Positions 1 to 8,451 of a DNA stretch of 42,863 bases are shown piece after piece. The notes beneath the pieces are model-generated. The model saw only the letters and a list, made by a program, of their open reading frames with translations, was not told where the DNA came from and made no database searches. The DNA comes from Candidatus Kaiserbacteria bacterium RIFCSPLOWO2_01_FULL_50_24. Lineage in GTDB: Bacteria; Patescibacteriota; Minisyncoccia; Phycocordibacterales; UBA2100. A program made the position numbers and the translations under genes. Position 1 is the first letter of the stretch. Every line of letters starts with the position of its first letter. The stretch covers positions 1-42,863 of the forward strand of contig MFLU01000017.1 of NCBI GenBank assembly GCA_001783335.1, read 5' to 3'.

Positions 1-81
1 TCTTCTGCTAGTTGGTTAATGCTAACAAAAGAAAACATCGACCCCGTGGCCGTGTCCACTTTATGGGGTACAGATCACGAA

Positions 82-165
82 TGCGCCGGGCAGGATTCGA
101 ACCTGCGTAGGACAATGTCCGCGTGATCTACAGTCACGTGCATTTGACCACTCTGCCACCGACGC
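82..165 (-). tRNA. tRNA-Tyr (GUA)
   Basis: Read on the minus strand, a 7-bp acceptor (GCGTCGG with CCGGCGC), an anticodon stem CGTGA/TCACG around the loop CTGTAGA (anticodon GTA), a long variable arm and a normal T arm (GCAGG TTCGAAT CCTGC) fold into a type II tRNA. A long variable arm is normal for bacterial tRNA-Tyr. The discriminator is A and CCA is not encoded, so a CCA-adding enzyme is needed. It lies 10 bp beyond the stop of the ClpB gene on the same strand. Confidence 0.95.
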
Positions 166-175
166 AATGAGAATA

Positions 176-2866
176 TTATGCACCAACACCAGCCCTTGCG
201 CGAGCGCGGACGGAATGATTTCGCCGTGCACTTTTTCGCACGTCAAAAGTAAACTCGTTACCTTTAAGGTCCGCGTGAACCGAGCCGCCCTCAAGAATGC
301 CGCGCGATACCATCATGTTTGCGATGGCGGTAAGAATTTTAGTTTGAATCAAGCGTTTCAACGGGCGCGCGCCGTATTGTGGATTGAATCCTTCTTTTGC
401 AAGATGTTCTAGTACCACGTCTGACACCGTGAGCGTAATCCGCTTCTCCGTCAAGCGTTTTGCAACGATATCCACCTGCATGCGCACGATGTCCAAAACT
501 GCTTCCGGCGAAAGAATGTTAAACAGAACAATTTCGTCCAAACGATTCAGAAATTCCGGCCGGAAATACTCTTTCAGCGATCCCGTTACTTTTTCTTTCG
601 CTTGCGTGTAGCGCTCGCCATCGGTTGTGGAAGCGCCGCTTCCGAATCCAAGCGACGACATGCGGTCAATATGCTCCGCGCCGATGTTTGACGTCATGAT
701 AATGACGCAGTTCTTAAAATTCACTGTGCGGCCCTTGGCGTCCGTTAGGTGGCCGTTATCCAAAACCTGGAGGAGAATGTTGAACACTTCAGGATGCGCT
801 TTCTCTATCTCGTCAAAGAGAATCACTGAATAGGGCCTGTGGCGCACAAGTTCCGTCAATCCCCCGCCTTCATCGTAGCCCACGTACCCCGGCGGTGAAC
901 CAATCATTTTAGAAATGGCGTGCTTTTCCATGTATTCCGACATGTCCACGCGAATGAGCGCCTTTTCACTATTGAACAAAAATTCGGCGAGTGCTTTTGT
1001 GAGTTCTGTTTTTCCAACACCCGTGGGCCCGAGAAAGAGAAAACTCCCGACGGGACGATTCGGGTCGGAGATACCCGCGCGACTTCGCTTGATGGCGTCG
1101 GATACTTTCTGCACCGCCTCATCCTGCCCGACGATGCGCTTTTTGAGTGTTTCGTCCATGCGAGAAAGTTTCTCTGCTTCTTCCTCAAGCATGCGAGATA
1201 CCGGAACCCCTGTCCAACGCGACACCACACCCGCAATGTCCTCTTCGCCGATGTCTTCGCGCAAAACGCGCCGCGTGGCCTGTAATTTTTTCAAGCGTTT
1301 CGTTGCCACTTCCATTTCTTTCTCCAACATTGGAATTCTTCCGTAACGTATCTCTGCCGTCTTCGCAAGGTCGCTTGCCGCTTCCGCCGCTTCCGATTCC
1401 ATGCGCGCTTTATCAAGTTCGGTCTTTACGCGCTTTATCTCCGCAAGCGTCTCTTTTTCATTCTTCCATTTCAATTCGAGCTCTTGCGTGCCATCACGCA
1501 AGTCGGCGATTTCCTTTTCTATAGCCTTCACGCGCGTCCGCGCGTCTCCGTCACCAACTTCCGCCTCTTTTCGCAATGCTTCGCGTTCAATTTCAAGGCG
1601 CATGATTTTGCGATGCGCTTCTTCAAGCACGGGCGGCTTGTTTTCAAGCGAGAGGCGAAGCGCGGAGGCCGCCTCGTCAATAAGGTCTATTGCTTTGTCG
1701 GGCAAAAATCGCTCGGTAATGTAGCGCGTGGAAAGCTGTACGGCCGCAATAATTGCGTCGTCGGTGATGCGCACGCCATGATAAAGCTCGTAGCGCTCCT
1801 TCAAGCCGCGAAGAATTGATACCGCATCTTCCACGGACGGCTCGTTCACATAGACCGGTTGGAAACGGCGCGTAAGCGCGGGGTCATGCTCAATGTGCCG
1901 CTGATATTCTTTTAGGGTTGTCGCACCGATAACGCGCATCTCGCCACGCGAGAGCGCGGGCTTTAGCATGTTTGACGCATCCATAGAGCCCTCGGCGGCT
2001 CCCGCGCCCACAAGCGTGTGCATCTCATCTATAAATAGAATTATTTTCCCCTCCGAGCGCTCCACTTCTTTCATCACCGCCTTCAAGCGCTCTTCAAATT
2101 CGCCGCGATACTTGGTGCCTGCAATAAGGAGACCCAAATCAAGCTGTACCAATTCCTTGCCGCGGAGCGACTCCGGCACATCGCCCGAGGCCATACGCTG
2201 TGCGAGCCCTTCCGCAACGGCTGTCTTTCCGACGCCTGCCTCGCCGATTAAAATCGGATTGTTTTTCGTGCGTCGCGAAAGAATCTGGATAACGCGTATA
2301 ATTTCTGTGTCGCGCCCGATTACCGGATCAAGTTTGTTTTCACGCGCCCTATCTGTGAGCGAACGCGCGTAGCGCGTGAGCGAGCGCGGCTTCTTCGGTT
2401 CCTCAATGTCGCGAATCTTCCCTTCTTTAATATCTGAAAGAATGCGCGCGAGCGCTGAGCGGTCCACGCGAAAGCGCGCCAAAATGTCGGACGCCGGCCC
2501 GGGATGTTCCGCTATGGCGAGTATGATGTGCTCGGGAGAGACAAACTGATCATTGAAACTGGCTGCGATGCGTGGAGACGCTTCAAACACGCGTACCAAT
2601 TCCGGCGTAAGATACAACTGAAACGACGGTGACACAGCGGTATTCCCGCCACCGCCTTCTATCATCTCTAGCACCGAATCGGAAAGGTGTGCGATGTCAA
2701 TATCAAGTTGCTCAAGCATGGGCACGACCATCGTCTCTTCTTGCATGAGAAGCGCCGCAAGAAGATGGATTGTGGAAACCTGATTGTGCCCTCGCTCCAC
2801 TGCAAGCTGATGCGCGCGATGTATCGCCTCTTTTGCTTTGGTTGTGTAGTTGTTGAATGGAGTCAT
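176..2866 (-). CDS. clpB: ClpB-type AAA+ disaggregase/unfoldase
   Basis: An 896-residue double-AAA+ Hsp100 protein. Residues 1-150 form the Clp N-domain repeats. The first Walker A (GEAGVGKT) is near 208-215. A long charged coiled-coil middle domain of ClpB type spans about 410-535. The second Walker A (GPTGVGKT) is near 612, followed by the conserved [11 protein letters not shown] segment and the D2 small domain. ClpB threads aggregated proteins for refolding in the cytosol. The odd point is an insertion before the FRPEF motif carrying L-G-F (residues 739-741). That is where ClpC/ClpA-type unfoldases carry their ClpP-docking loop and where true ClpB has none. No Shine-Dalgarno is obvious; the spacer upstream carries a degenerate 'agcttctag' repeat. 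ClpC is the alternative name, but the middle-domain length favours ClpB. Confidence 0.9.
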   Translation of the reverse strand: MTPFNNYTTKAKEAIHRAHQLAVERGHNQVSTIHLLAALLMQEETMVVPMLEQLDIDIAHLSDSVLEMIEGGGGNTAVSPSFQLYLTPELVRVFEASPRIAASFNDQFVSPEHIILAIAEHPGPASDILARFRVDRSALARILSDIKEGKIRDIEEPKKPRSLTRYARSLTDRARENKLDPVIGRDTEIIRVIQILSRRTKNNPILIGEAGVGKTAVAEGLAQRMASGDVPESLRGKELVQLDLGLLIAGTKYRGEFEERLKAVMKEVERSEGKIILFIDEMHTLVGAGAAEGSMDASNMLKPALSRGEMRVIGATTLKEYQRHIEHDPALTRRFQPVYVNEPSVEDAVSILRGLKERYELYHGVRITDDAIIAAVQLSTRYITERFLPDKAIDLIDEAASALRLSLENKPPVLEEAHRKIMRLEIEREALRKEAEVGDGDARTRVKAIEKEIADLRDGTQELELKWKNEKETLAEIKRVKTELDKARMESEAAEAASDLAKTAEIRYGRIPMLEKEMEVATKRLKKLQATRRVLREDIGEEDIAGVVSRWTGVPVSRMLEEEAEKLSRMDETLKKRIVGQDEAVQKVSDAIKRSRAGISDPNRPVGSFLFLGPTGVGKTELTKALAEFLFNSEKALIRVDMSEYMEKHAISKMIGSPPGYVGYDEGGGLTELVRHRPYSVILFDEIEKAHPEVFNILLQVLDNGHLTDAKGRTVNFKNCVIIMTSNIGAEHIDRMSSLGFGSGASTTDGERYTQAKEKVTGSLKEYFRPEFLNRLDEIVLFNILSPEAVLDIVRMQVDIVAKRLTEKRITLTVSDVVLEHLAKEGFNPQYGARPLKRLIQTKILTAIANMMVSRGILEGGSVHADLKGNEFTFDVRKSARRNHSVRARARAGVGA

Positions 2867-2964
2867 GGGGGTAGCTTCTAGGTGCTAGCTTTTAGCTTCT
2901 AACGCATAGGTTGGTATCGCTTGAATAAGAACTATATTTTACAATATATAGATGTAAAAGCAAG

Positions 2965-3759
2965 TCACTCTATCTTCGCCCCCTCCTCTTTCACTGGTCG
3001 TTCCAAAAGAGCGTTTGCGGAGATAAATGCACTTCCGGAAACTGCCCGAGAAAATGGCGTGCTCATGCCTACAATCTCCCCATCAGTATTAATAAGTACC
3101 CCACCTCCGAGAATCCGGTCCGCGCCAATGTTGGTGTCTAACATTGAAATGCCGGAGTCGGTGGGTGTTGACGCCGTTACAATACCATCTTCAATACGCG
3201 TAGCGGTTTTACCGGAAAGAAGGATTACTGTTTGACCGAGCGTCGCGTGTTCGCCAAAAAATTGTGCGGGAGTCCATGGGGTGGTACTACTCGCGCTAAG
3301 GTACGCAATACCGCGCTCGGGATCGCGTATGTTTACCGAAACCGCACTCGAAGTTCCATCAGAACGTAGAGCATGCATTTTTTCCATTTCGCCAATTGCT
3401 GAAACGTCACCTATAATTGTGCCTGCTTCGTTTATAACTACCCCAAATCCTAAGAATGTTGATTCTGTACTAGTGCCTGCATACAGACGCACCACCGACG
3501 GCGCCACTTTCTCAACCGCTTGAGAAATAAGATCTGACTCCTTCACAATTACTGTCTTTGTAGTAACCACCGCCGCCGCCTGGCCTGGCACCACGCGCTC
3601 CACCGTGCGCTCAATAATACGGTCTACGCTCTGTGTGATGGCAGGCGGCGCCTGGTCCATCAAAGACACCGTCACAATTCCCGTGGCGATAGACGTGACG
3701 AACGACACGAGGAGGGTGAGGAGAACAATTTGCGACTTGGAGAGTTCCTCAATTTTCAT
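2965..3759 (-). CDS. Membrane-anchored HtrA/trypsin-like pseudoprotease
   Basis: A 264-residue protein with an N-terminal transmembrane segment (about residues 11-33), an acidic/basic linker, and a domain from about 80 onward that follows the HtrA/DegP trypsin fold: 'VEKVAPSVVRLYAG', 'GFGVVIN..GTIIGD', 'GQTVILLSG', 'GGGVLINTDGEIVGM'. The three catalytic positions appear lost. The TNNHV-like segment reads GDVSA, the D-I-A-V-L segment reads RGIAYL, and the GNSGGP loop reads ILGGGV. No PDZ domain follows. It probably sits on the outer face of the membrane as a binding or regulatory protein rather than a protease. A 15-bp inverted repeat (3759-3773 / 3864-3878) starts right at its start codon. 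Confidence 0.6.
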   Translation of the reverse strand: MKIEELSKSQIVLLTLLVSFVTSIATGIVTVSLMDQAPPAITQSVDRIIERTVERVVPGQAAAVVTTKTVIVKESDLISQAVEKVAPSVVRLYAGTSTESTFLGFGVVINEAGTIIGDVSAIGEMEKMHALRSDGTSSAVSVNIRDPERGIAYLSASSTTPWTPAQFFGEHATLGQTVILLSGKTATRIEDGIVTASTPTDSGISMLDTNIGADRILGGGVLINTDGEIVGMSTPFSRAVSGSAFISANALLERPVKEEGAKIE

Positions 3760-3878
3760 CCCGTTAGAAATAGGACGCGGACGGTACTTGTCCGAACCAT
3801 ATTTTGTAATTGTGAGTAATATCGACCATCATATATGCATGTTGTTTACCGTGTCGTCATCCGCTATTTCTAACGGGA
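3759..3878. repeat. Inverted repeat over gene start
   Basis: TCCCGTTAGAAATAG at 3759-3773 is repeated as its exact reverse complement at 3864-3878, 90 nt apart. The left arm overlaps the start codon region of the HtrA-like gene, so the repeat could act as an operator pair, a structured 5' leader or a mobile inverted element. Confidence 0.6.
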
Positions 3879-3924
3879 TTCATACGCATATCATAGCATA
3901 CGCGTATAAAATGCAAGGTATTTT

Positions 3925-3962
3925 TAACAAAAAGGCCGCGCTCCTCTTCTGGGAGCGCGGCC
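3925..3962 (-). terminator. Rho-independent terminator of the ASCH-like gene
   Basis: An 11-bp GC-rich stem (GGCCGCGCTCC / GGAGCGCGGCC) with a 7-nt loop, immediately after the stop at 3968. On the minus strand it is followed by a T-rich run. Confidence 0.85.
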
Positions 3963-3967
3963 GCAAA

Positions 3968-4528
3968 CTACTGCGCCACTCGCATTTTCTCAACTTCTTT
4001 CTTCGCCCATTTCGGCAACTGCCCCTCAATTTCAGGAAGCAGTGGAATTCTGCCGCTTGGCCCAAACATGTACTGCTTATTGGGCATGATGGGCTTTTCA
4101 AAACGATTAAACGGCTTCATTAGATAACCGTAATCCATGGCATAGATTGTATCCTCACTCTGCCTCGCAATAAGAAGTTCTAATTCGGTACGCACGTTAT
4201 TGTACACCCGAAAAAGCTCTATCCCGTCCTCGTAGGTCAATCTGACCACATCAACAATCTTTGCGCACCCGACAACTCCCCGTGGAATATCATCATTGTT
4301 GAAATGATATCTTCGCATTGGCCCTGTGTGTGCTTTTTGCGAGGTGTAGCACAGAACCAGACCCCGATTAGAGTAGGATCTGTCTTTCCGTGTCTTGACT
4401 CCGTACTTCGTTTCTTTCCCCGAAGAGCTTCCAGCCGCACTGTACAAGGCGAGTTTGCCTCTGTACACCAACTCCCAATACGGAGCAAAAAACGAAATCG
4501 TCGGAATCATCAACAGCTTGCCTGACAT
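3968..4528 (-). CDS. Small ASCH/PUA-like domain protein
   Basis: A 186-residue protein. I chose the ATG at 4528 because GAGGAG lies just upstream; a longer in-frame start exists at 4585. Segments such as 'WELVYRGKLALYS', 'RGLVLCYTSQ' and 'GVVGCAKIVDVVRLT' resemble the beta-barrel core of ASCH/PUA-type RNA-binding domains, but the match is by eye only. The C-terminal half (lysine- and proline-rich, ending 'WAKKEVEKMRVAQ') is not recognised. It is transcribed alone, between a strong terminator (3934-3962) and a long hairpin (4592-4639). Having a Shine-Dalgarno sequence sets it apart from the leaderless core genes and could mean recent acquisition. Confidence 0.6.
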   Translation of the reverse strand: MSGKLLMIPTISFFAPYWELVYRGKLALYSAAGSSSGKETKYGVKTRKDRSYSNRGLVLCYTSQKAHTGPMRRYHFNNDDIPRGVVGCAKIVDVVRLTYEDGIELFRVYNNVRTELELLIARQSEDTIYAMDYGYLMKPFNRFEKPIMPNKQYMFGPSGRIPLLPEIEGQLPKWAKKEVEKMRVAQ

Positions 4529-4591
4529 GCTCTCTCTCCTCTTTCTACCGCCACCGACTTTATCATACCCAAAACCGAAACACAATTTTCA

Positions 4592-4639
4592 ACCGACACT
4601 TATTTTATCCCGCTTTAGCGGGATAAAATAAGTGTCGGT
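4592..4639. repeat. Long perfect hairpin
   Basis: Two 23-nt arms, perfectly complementary, are separated by only 2 nt (centre CGCTTTAGCG). It lies upstream of the ASCH-like gene and downstream of the cysteine desulfurase gene, and there is no strong T-run on either side. It belongs to the group of perfect palindromes scattered through this window. Confidence 0.85.
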
Positions 4640-4645
4640 GAGTTT

Positions 4646-4744
4646 ACCCAGCACCTTTAATGCCCTGCGCTCTCTGGCGCAGGGTGCATGTGGATTTCAG
4701 ACCCACAGGGTTTAACGCCCTGTGGTGTCTGAAAGATGCTGGGT
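4646..4744. repeat. Branched inverted-repeat element (ACCCAGCA family)
   Basis: The outer arms ACCCAGCA (4646-4653) and TGCTGGGT (4737-4744) enclose two further hairpins: CCCTGCGC/GCGCAGGG (4663-4684) and TCAGACCCACAGGG/CCCTGTGGTGTCTGA (4697-4732). This is a three-way junction. It ends 3 nt before the stop codon of the cysteine desulfurase gene. The same outer termini recur at 14171-14266. Confidence 0.75.
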
Positions 4745-4747
4745 TTA

Positions 4748-6016
4748 CTAGTTATTACGCTGATTTGGTATCGGTGTTATTAACGCCACGAGCACATCAA
4801 TTGTTTTCTGTATATCACGCGCGGTTATGTCGCGACCTAAGGATATGCGGATGGTACTTTCGGCGCGCCATGCCTCTCCTCCTAATGCGCGTACGACGTG
4901 CGAGAATTGTTCGACATTTTTGCAGGCGCTTTTTGTGGAAACTGCGATACTGGCTTGGTCAAGTTGCAGCGCCAAGTACTCACTTTGTATGTTTGGTATG
5001 GAAACATTCAGAACATGCGGCAAGGCCTCGCCTTGCCGTGAATCGCCATTTATTACCAAACCGGGAATACGCGCGATAAGCTTGCGCGCGAGCTCGTCGC
5101 GCAATTTTTGCACACGCCGCGATTCTTGTTCTCGCTCTTTTGAAATAATAGCGAACGCTTCCGAAAACGCGGCGACAAGCGCAACATTTTCCGTCCCCGC
5201 GCGCACACCGAACTCCTGCCCACTACCTAGAATTGTTGGTGCAAGCAGTGCTCCTTCTTTGCCGCGATGCCGCTTCCCTACCAATAAACCAGTTCCGCGC
5301 GGTGCATATAATTTCCCCGCGTCAAATGTCATAAGGTCTACGCCGAGTGTGTGCACTTGCGGAGAAATATAAAGCGGCGCCTGTCCCGCGTCGCTATGAA
5401 ATATGACGCCATATTTGCGAGTGTTCCACAAGTCAGACTTCCGTACGGAAGTCTGACTTGTGGAATTTTGATTTACGTGGTCTTCGTGCTCACGGATTGC
5501 ACGTGCAATTTTTGAGAGCGGTTGCACTACACCAATCTCATGGTTCGCCCATCCAACAGAAACAAAAACGGTTTCCGGTTTGAGAGCTCGCGCAACTGTT
5601 TCTGCGCTCACCATGCCTCGTCCGTCTGGATTAACCTCTGTGACGTTGCCGCCCATCTCGGCGATGTGCCGAAAACATTCAAGCACCGACGGGTGTTCTA
5701 TCGCGCTTACAACCCAGTGTGTTTCCTGCGGCTTTCTGCCAGACAACACCACGCGCTTGAAGCGTCCGAGAATGGCGAGGTTGTTTGCCTCTGTCGCGCC
5801 GGAAGTGAATACGATTTCTCGCGCCTTCACGCCAAGCTCGCGCGCGAGCGAAGCGCGCGACGCGTCAAGCACGGTGCGCGCCACCACACCCTCCGCATGG
5901 ATTGCGCCCGGATTTCCATATATCTCTGCGGCATCGCGAAACACCCGCACCGCCTCCGGCAAAGGCGGCGTCGCGCCAGCATAATCCATATATACGCGCT
6001 TTTTGGCGAACCACAT
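4748..6016 (-). CDS. nifS: Cysteine desulfurase (NifS/IscS family)
   Basis: A 422-residue PLP-dependent class V aminotransferase fold that takes sulfur from cysteine for Fe-S clusters and tRNA thiolation. Visible are the N-terminal 'YMDYAGATPP', the PLP-stacking His108 (AIEHPS), 'HSDAGQA', the PLP lysine K235 (FDAGKLYAPRG), 'RAGTENV', and the persulfide-bearing Cys365 (STKSAC). Two stretches look inserted. Residues about 179-200 come from a 42-bp perfect palindrome (5424-5465), between the helix 'IREHE' and 'KYGVIFHSDAG', which adjoin in ordinary homologues. Residues about 326-332 come from a second palindrome (5018-5038). Both keep the frame. No scaffold or partner gene lies next to it. Confidence 0.92.
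   Translation of the reverse strand: MWFAKKRVYMDYAGATPPLPEAVRVFRDAAEIYGNPGAIHAEGVVARTVLDASRASLARELGVKAREIVFTSGATEANNLAILGRFKRVVLSGRKPQETHWVVSAIEHPSVLECFRHIAEMGGNVTEVNPDGRGMVSAETVARALKPETVFVSVGWANHEIGVVQPLSKIARAIREHEDHVNQNSTSQTSVRKSDLWNTRKYGVIFHSDAGQAPLYISPQVHTLGVDLMTFDAGKLYAPRGTGLLVGKRHRGKEGALLAPTILGSGQEFGVRAGTENVALVAAFSEAFAIISKEREQESRRVQKLRDELARKLIARIPGLVINGDSRQGEALPHVLNVSIPNIQSEYLALQLDQASIAVSTKSACKNVEQFSHVVRALGGEAWRAESTIRISLGRDITARDIQKTIDVLVALITPIPNQRNN
5018..5038. repeat. Intragenic palindrome, CGGCAAGGC family
   Basis: CGGCAAGGC ctc GCCTTGCCG, with 9-bp arms, inside the cysteine desulfurase gene. The same palindrome with longer arms occurs in spacers at 31760-31784 and 34864-34892, so a mobile or recurrent palindrome has been fixed in frame here. 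Confidence 0.85.
5424..5465. repeat. 42-bp perfect palindrome inside cysteine desulfurase
   Basis: TTCCACAAGTCAGACTTCCG and onward is followed directly by its exact reverse complement (centre CGTACG), with no mismatch over 42 bp. It encodes part of an extra loop of about 20 residues in the protein without breaking the frame. Confidence 0.95.
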
Positions 6017-6076
6017 ACGTTCATGCTAATACGACTATATACAAAATGACAACCACCGACTAATAGCCGGTGGTTT

Positions 6077-6263
6077 AGAGCATGTCCGAAAACCCCACCA
6101 CAAGAAAAAACCAGAAACTGTTTCGGGGCATAGCCGCGCCGGATTTGAGAGAAAAACGGCTTATCCTCGGTTGACATATCTCGATATGCCCCGCACGTCT
6201 CCCCCGTTTTTCCCTCAAATCCGCCTGCGACTCCAGCCCCGATGGGGTTTCCGAACACGCTCT
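6077..6263. repeat. Nested inverted-repeat element
   Basis: The outer arms (6077-6096 and 6244-6263) pair over about 17 of 20 positions. The inner arms CGGATTTGAGAGAAAAACGG (6140-6159) and its near complement (6204-6223) pair nearly perfectly, and the core holds GGGGCATA/TATGCCCC. It fills the spacer between the cysteine desulfurase start and the next gene, and its right edge supplies the first two bases of that gene's stop codon as written on the plus strand. Confidence 0.75.
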
Positions 6264-6606
6264 AGTTTTGCCGCGTTCGTGCCTGCTCCTTCCTATTACT
6301 TGCATATAGTGCGGTCACAAACAAAAAAGCCGTCACCATAACCACCACAAGAAAAGCCAAAAAGACACTCGCCCAGTTAATGATCCCCAATGGGGTATGC
6401 AATAGATACCACGCAACTGCCCCCGTGGCCATAACCAGACCGAAAGACCCGAACAGTGCGGCTAGATACACAAAGATGGCTGTGACACGCACCACGCGGC
6501 AATCTTTCGCAATGCGGAGAACAAATATGCTTACGATACTTACTGCCATACAGATAAGCGCCGCCACGACACCGCCCGCAAAAATCCACGATACAATACC
6601 GTTCAT
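6262..6606 (-). CDS. Small three-helix membrane protein
   Basis: A 114-residue, highly hydrophobic protein with three predicted membrane segments (about 5-29, 42-66, 76-100) and a basic C-terminus (NRKEQARTRQN). I do not recognise the family. It has GGAGGG 7 nt before the ATG and a TATAAT on the same strand, so its message has a leader. Upstream lies the hairpin-plus-GGGTATAC module also found twice before purF. The stop codon touches the edge of the nested inverted repeat 6077-6263. Confidence 0.7.
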   Translation of the reverse strand: MNGIVSWIFAGGVVAALICMAVSIVSIFVLRIAKDCRVVRVTAIFVYLAALFGSFGLVMATGAVAWYLLHTPLGIINWASVFLAFLVVVMVTAFLFVTALYASNRKEQARTRQN

Positions 6607-6640
6607 GGGTTTCCCTCCACTTATTATAGACTTCCTACAA

Positions 6641-6674
6641 TGAGTATACCCTGTGAAATTGCCGTGGGCAATTG
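6641..6674 (-). promoter_or_regulatory. Recurrent hairpin-GGGTATAC upstream module, copy 1
   Basis: On the minus strand: ATTGCCCACGGCAAT (a 6-bp hairpin), then TTTCACAGGGTATAC. It lies about 40-70 bp upstream of the gene starting at 6606. The same module occurs at 37528-37556 and 37581-37610 before purF. Confidence 0.6.
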
Positions 6675-6736
6675 TATGTTTTATTTTTGATTTTTTAATT
6701 TACTGCTGTATACTGTACTCATTCTTGTCGCCTATG

Positions 6737-6810
6737 CCCGCACACTTACTTTCGGTTTGCGCCTTGCGCGTTCCGGCTTCGCCGGAACAAACCAAAAGTA
6801 AGTGTGCGGG
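6737..6810. repeat. Cloverleaf-like element (CCCGCACACTTA family)
   Basis: 74 nt. The outer arms CCCGCACACTTACTTTCGG and onward (6737-6758) pair with the complementary run ending at 6810, with one bulge per side. They enclose two hairpins, GCGCCTTGCGC and GTTCCGGC-TTC-GCCGGAAC. It sits 20 bp upstream of the infB start. A second element with the same outer terminus is at 12524-12661. Confidence 0.8.
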
Positions 6811-6830
6811 TATGCACCCTAAAACTCTTT

Positions 6831-8312
6831 ATGTCTACAAAATTCACTACACAGATAGAGCGTCCTCCTATTGTGGTGGTTATGGGGCATGTGGATCACG
6901 GTAAGTCCACTCTGCTTGATTTCATACGGAAAACCAACACGACCGATAAAGAAACCGGCGGCATCACGCAAAAAGTCGCCGCGTACGAAGTCCTGCACAA
7001 AAATAAAAGGATAACGTTCATTGATACGCCCGGTCACGCCGCTTTTCAGGCAATCCGCGCGCGCGGCGCAAATGTTGCGGACATTGCCATTCTCGTCGTC
7101 GCGGCGGATGACGGAGTAAAGGAGCAAACACTTGAGGCACTCGAGAGTATTCGCGCCGCAAACATACCCCTGGTCGTCGCCATAAACAAAATAGACAAGT
7201 CGAACGCCGACATAGCACGCACGCAAGCGTCTCTTCTTGAAAAAGGTGTATACCTTGAAAAGCTCGGAGGCGACGTGCCATGGACCGCAATTTCCGCAAA
7301 GGAAGGAACGGGTATTGAGGAACTCCTTGACCTTGTATTGATAGTCGCGGAATTCAAGGAGCTGAAAGCCGACCCCGCGCTCCGCGCCCAAGGATTCGTG
7401 ATAGAAACTCACCGTGATTCAAGGCGTGGAATCGCAGCAACTCTTATTATTACGAACGGGACACTGAAAGGCGGTATGGCGGTATGTGCGGGACACGCTG
7501 TTGCCCCAGTGCGTATCATGGAAAATCACGCCGGGCGTACGCTGCACGAGGCATCGTTCTCCACCCCCATTCTTCTCGTCGGCTTTGACGAAATGCCGAG
7601 CGTTGGCGCCACCTTTCATTCGTTCGCAAAGAAAAAAGAAGCAGAGCTCGCACGGCAAGCAGTGGAGAAAAAAGCGGAAACCCAAGTCGAGAACAGCGAA
7701 GAAACTTTTTTCATGCCCATTATTGTCCGTGCCGACACAACCGGTTCACTTGAAGCAATCGCTCTTGAAGCGTCACGTCTCGGCGATTCGCATGCGCGCA
7801 TACGAATCGTGCAATCGGATGTCGGCACAATCTCCGAAGGAGATGCGAAGGCGGCCATGACCGGAGAAAATCACGCGGTCGTAATCGGCTTTAATGTGGA
7901 GGCAGACGTACTTGCGGAAGAGTACGCAAGACAACACAGCATACAAATAGAAACGTTTGATATTATTTACAAACTCACCGAACGCCTCCAAGAGCTTTTA
8001 AAAAATGCGGCACCGAAGCAGTTGATGGAAGAAAAACACGGAAGCGCAAAAATCTTGAGGCAGTTTTCAAGCAGAAAAGAGGTGCATGTGGTGGGTGGCG
8101 CGGTTACCGAAGGATTCATCGCGAAAAAATCTTACGTGCGCGTCTTTCGGCGCAATCGCGAGATTGGCATAGGGAAAATCACAAACTTGCAAGCGCACAA
8201 GAAAAACGTGGACCGCGTTGAGGCACCAAGCGAATTTGGCGCACAAATTGAATCCGACTTTGAAATTGCGCAGGGAGATATTCTTGAGTGCTTCACCACA
8301 GCACTAAAATAA
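6831..8312 (+). CDS. infB: Translation initiation factor IF-2 (short form)
   Basis: 493 residues from the ATG at 6831; a GTG at 6804 is in frame but lies in the repeat element. The GTPase domain is at the very N-terminus: P-loop GHVDHGKS (about residues 19-26), DTPGH, and NKIDKSN. It is followed by the beta-barrel domain II, the linker domain III and the initiator-tRNA-binding C2 barrel ('LRQFSSRKEVHVVGGAVTEG...GDILECF'). IF-2 places fMet-tRNA on the small ribosomal subunit. The long N-terminal region of E. coli IF-2 (about 890 residues) is entirely missing, as is common in reduced genomes. rbfA follows after a dispersed repeat, keeping the widespread infB-rbfA order. Confidence 0.95.
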   Translation: MSTKFTTQIERPPIVVVMGHVDHGKSTLLDFIRKTNTTDKETGGITQKVAAYEVLHKNKRITFIDTPGHAAFQAIRARGANVADIAILVVAADDGVKEQTLEALESIRAANIPLVVAINKIDKSNADIARTQASLLEKGVYLEKLGGDVPWTAISAKEGTGIEELLDLVLIVAEFKELKADPALRAQGFVIETHRDSRRGIAATLIITNGTLKGGMAVCAGHAVAPVRIMENHAGRTLHEASFSTPILLVGFDEMPSVGATFHSFAKKKEAELARQAVEKKAETQVENSEETFFMPIIVRADTTGSLEAIALEASRLGDSHARIRIVQSDVGTISEGDAKAAMTGENHAVVIGFNVEADVLAEEYARQHSIQIETFDIIYKLTERLQELLKNAAPKQLMEEKHGSAKILRQFSSRKEVHVVGGAVTEGFIAKKSYVRVFRRNREIGIGKITNLQAHKKNVDRVEAPSEFGAQIESDFEIAQGDILECFTTALK

Positions 8313-8451
8313 ATTCCAAATTACAAGCACCAAATCACAAACAAATCACAATGACCAAAATACAAAATGAAAGACAGAGTGCGTTTGAGACATTGGAATT
8401 TGGAATTTTGGTATTGTTTGGAATTTGGGATTTGTAATTTGTTATTTTTCT
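8313..8451. repeat. Dispersed quasi-palindromic repeat, copy A
   Basis: The left half (ACAAGCACCAAATCACAAAC... AATGACCAAAATAC) is roughly the reverse complement of the right halves of copies B and C, and its own right half (TTGGAATTTGGAATTTTGG...) pairs loosely with its left half. It fills the spacer between infB and rbfA. Other copies are at 16352-16492, 30898-31096, 36197-36342 and 37281-37432. Confidence 0.8.

Noticed and set aside
4660-5079. Plus-strand frame over the end of the cysteine desulfurase gene
   Set aside because: It is antisense to a well-conserved enzyme and begins within the branched repeat 4646-4744.
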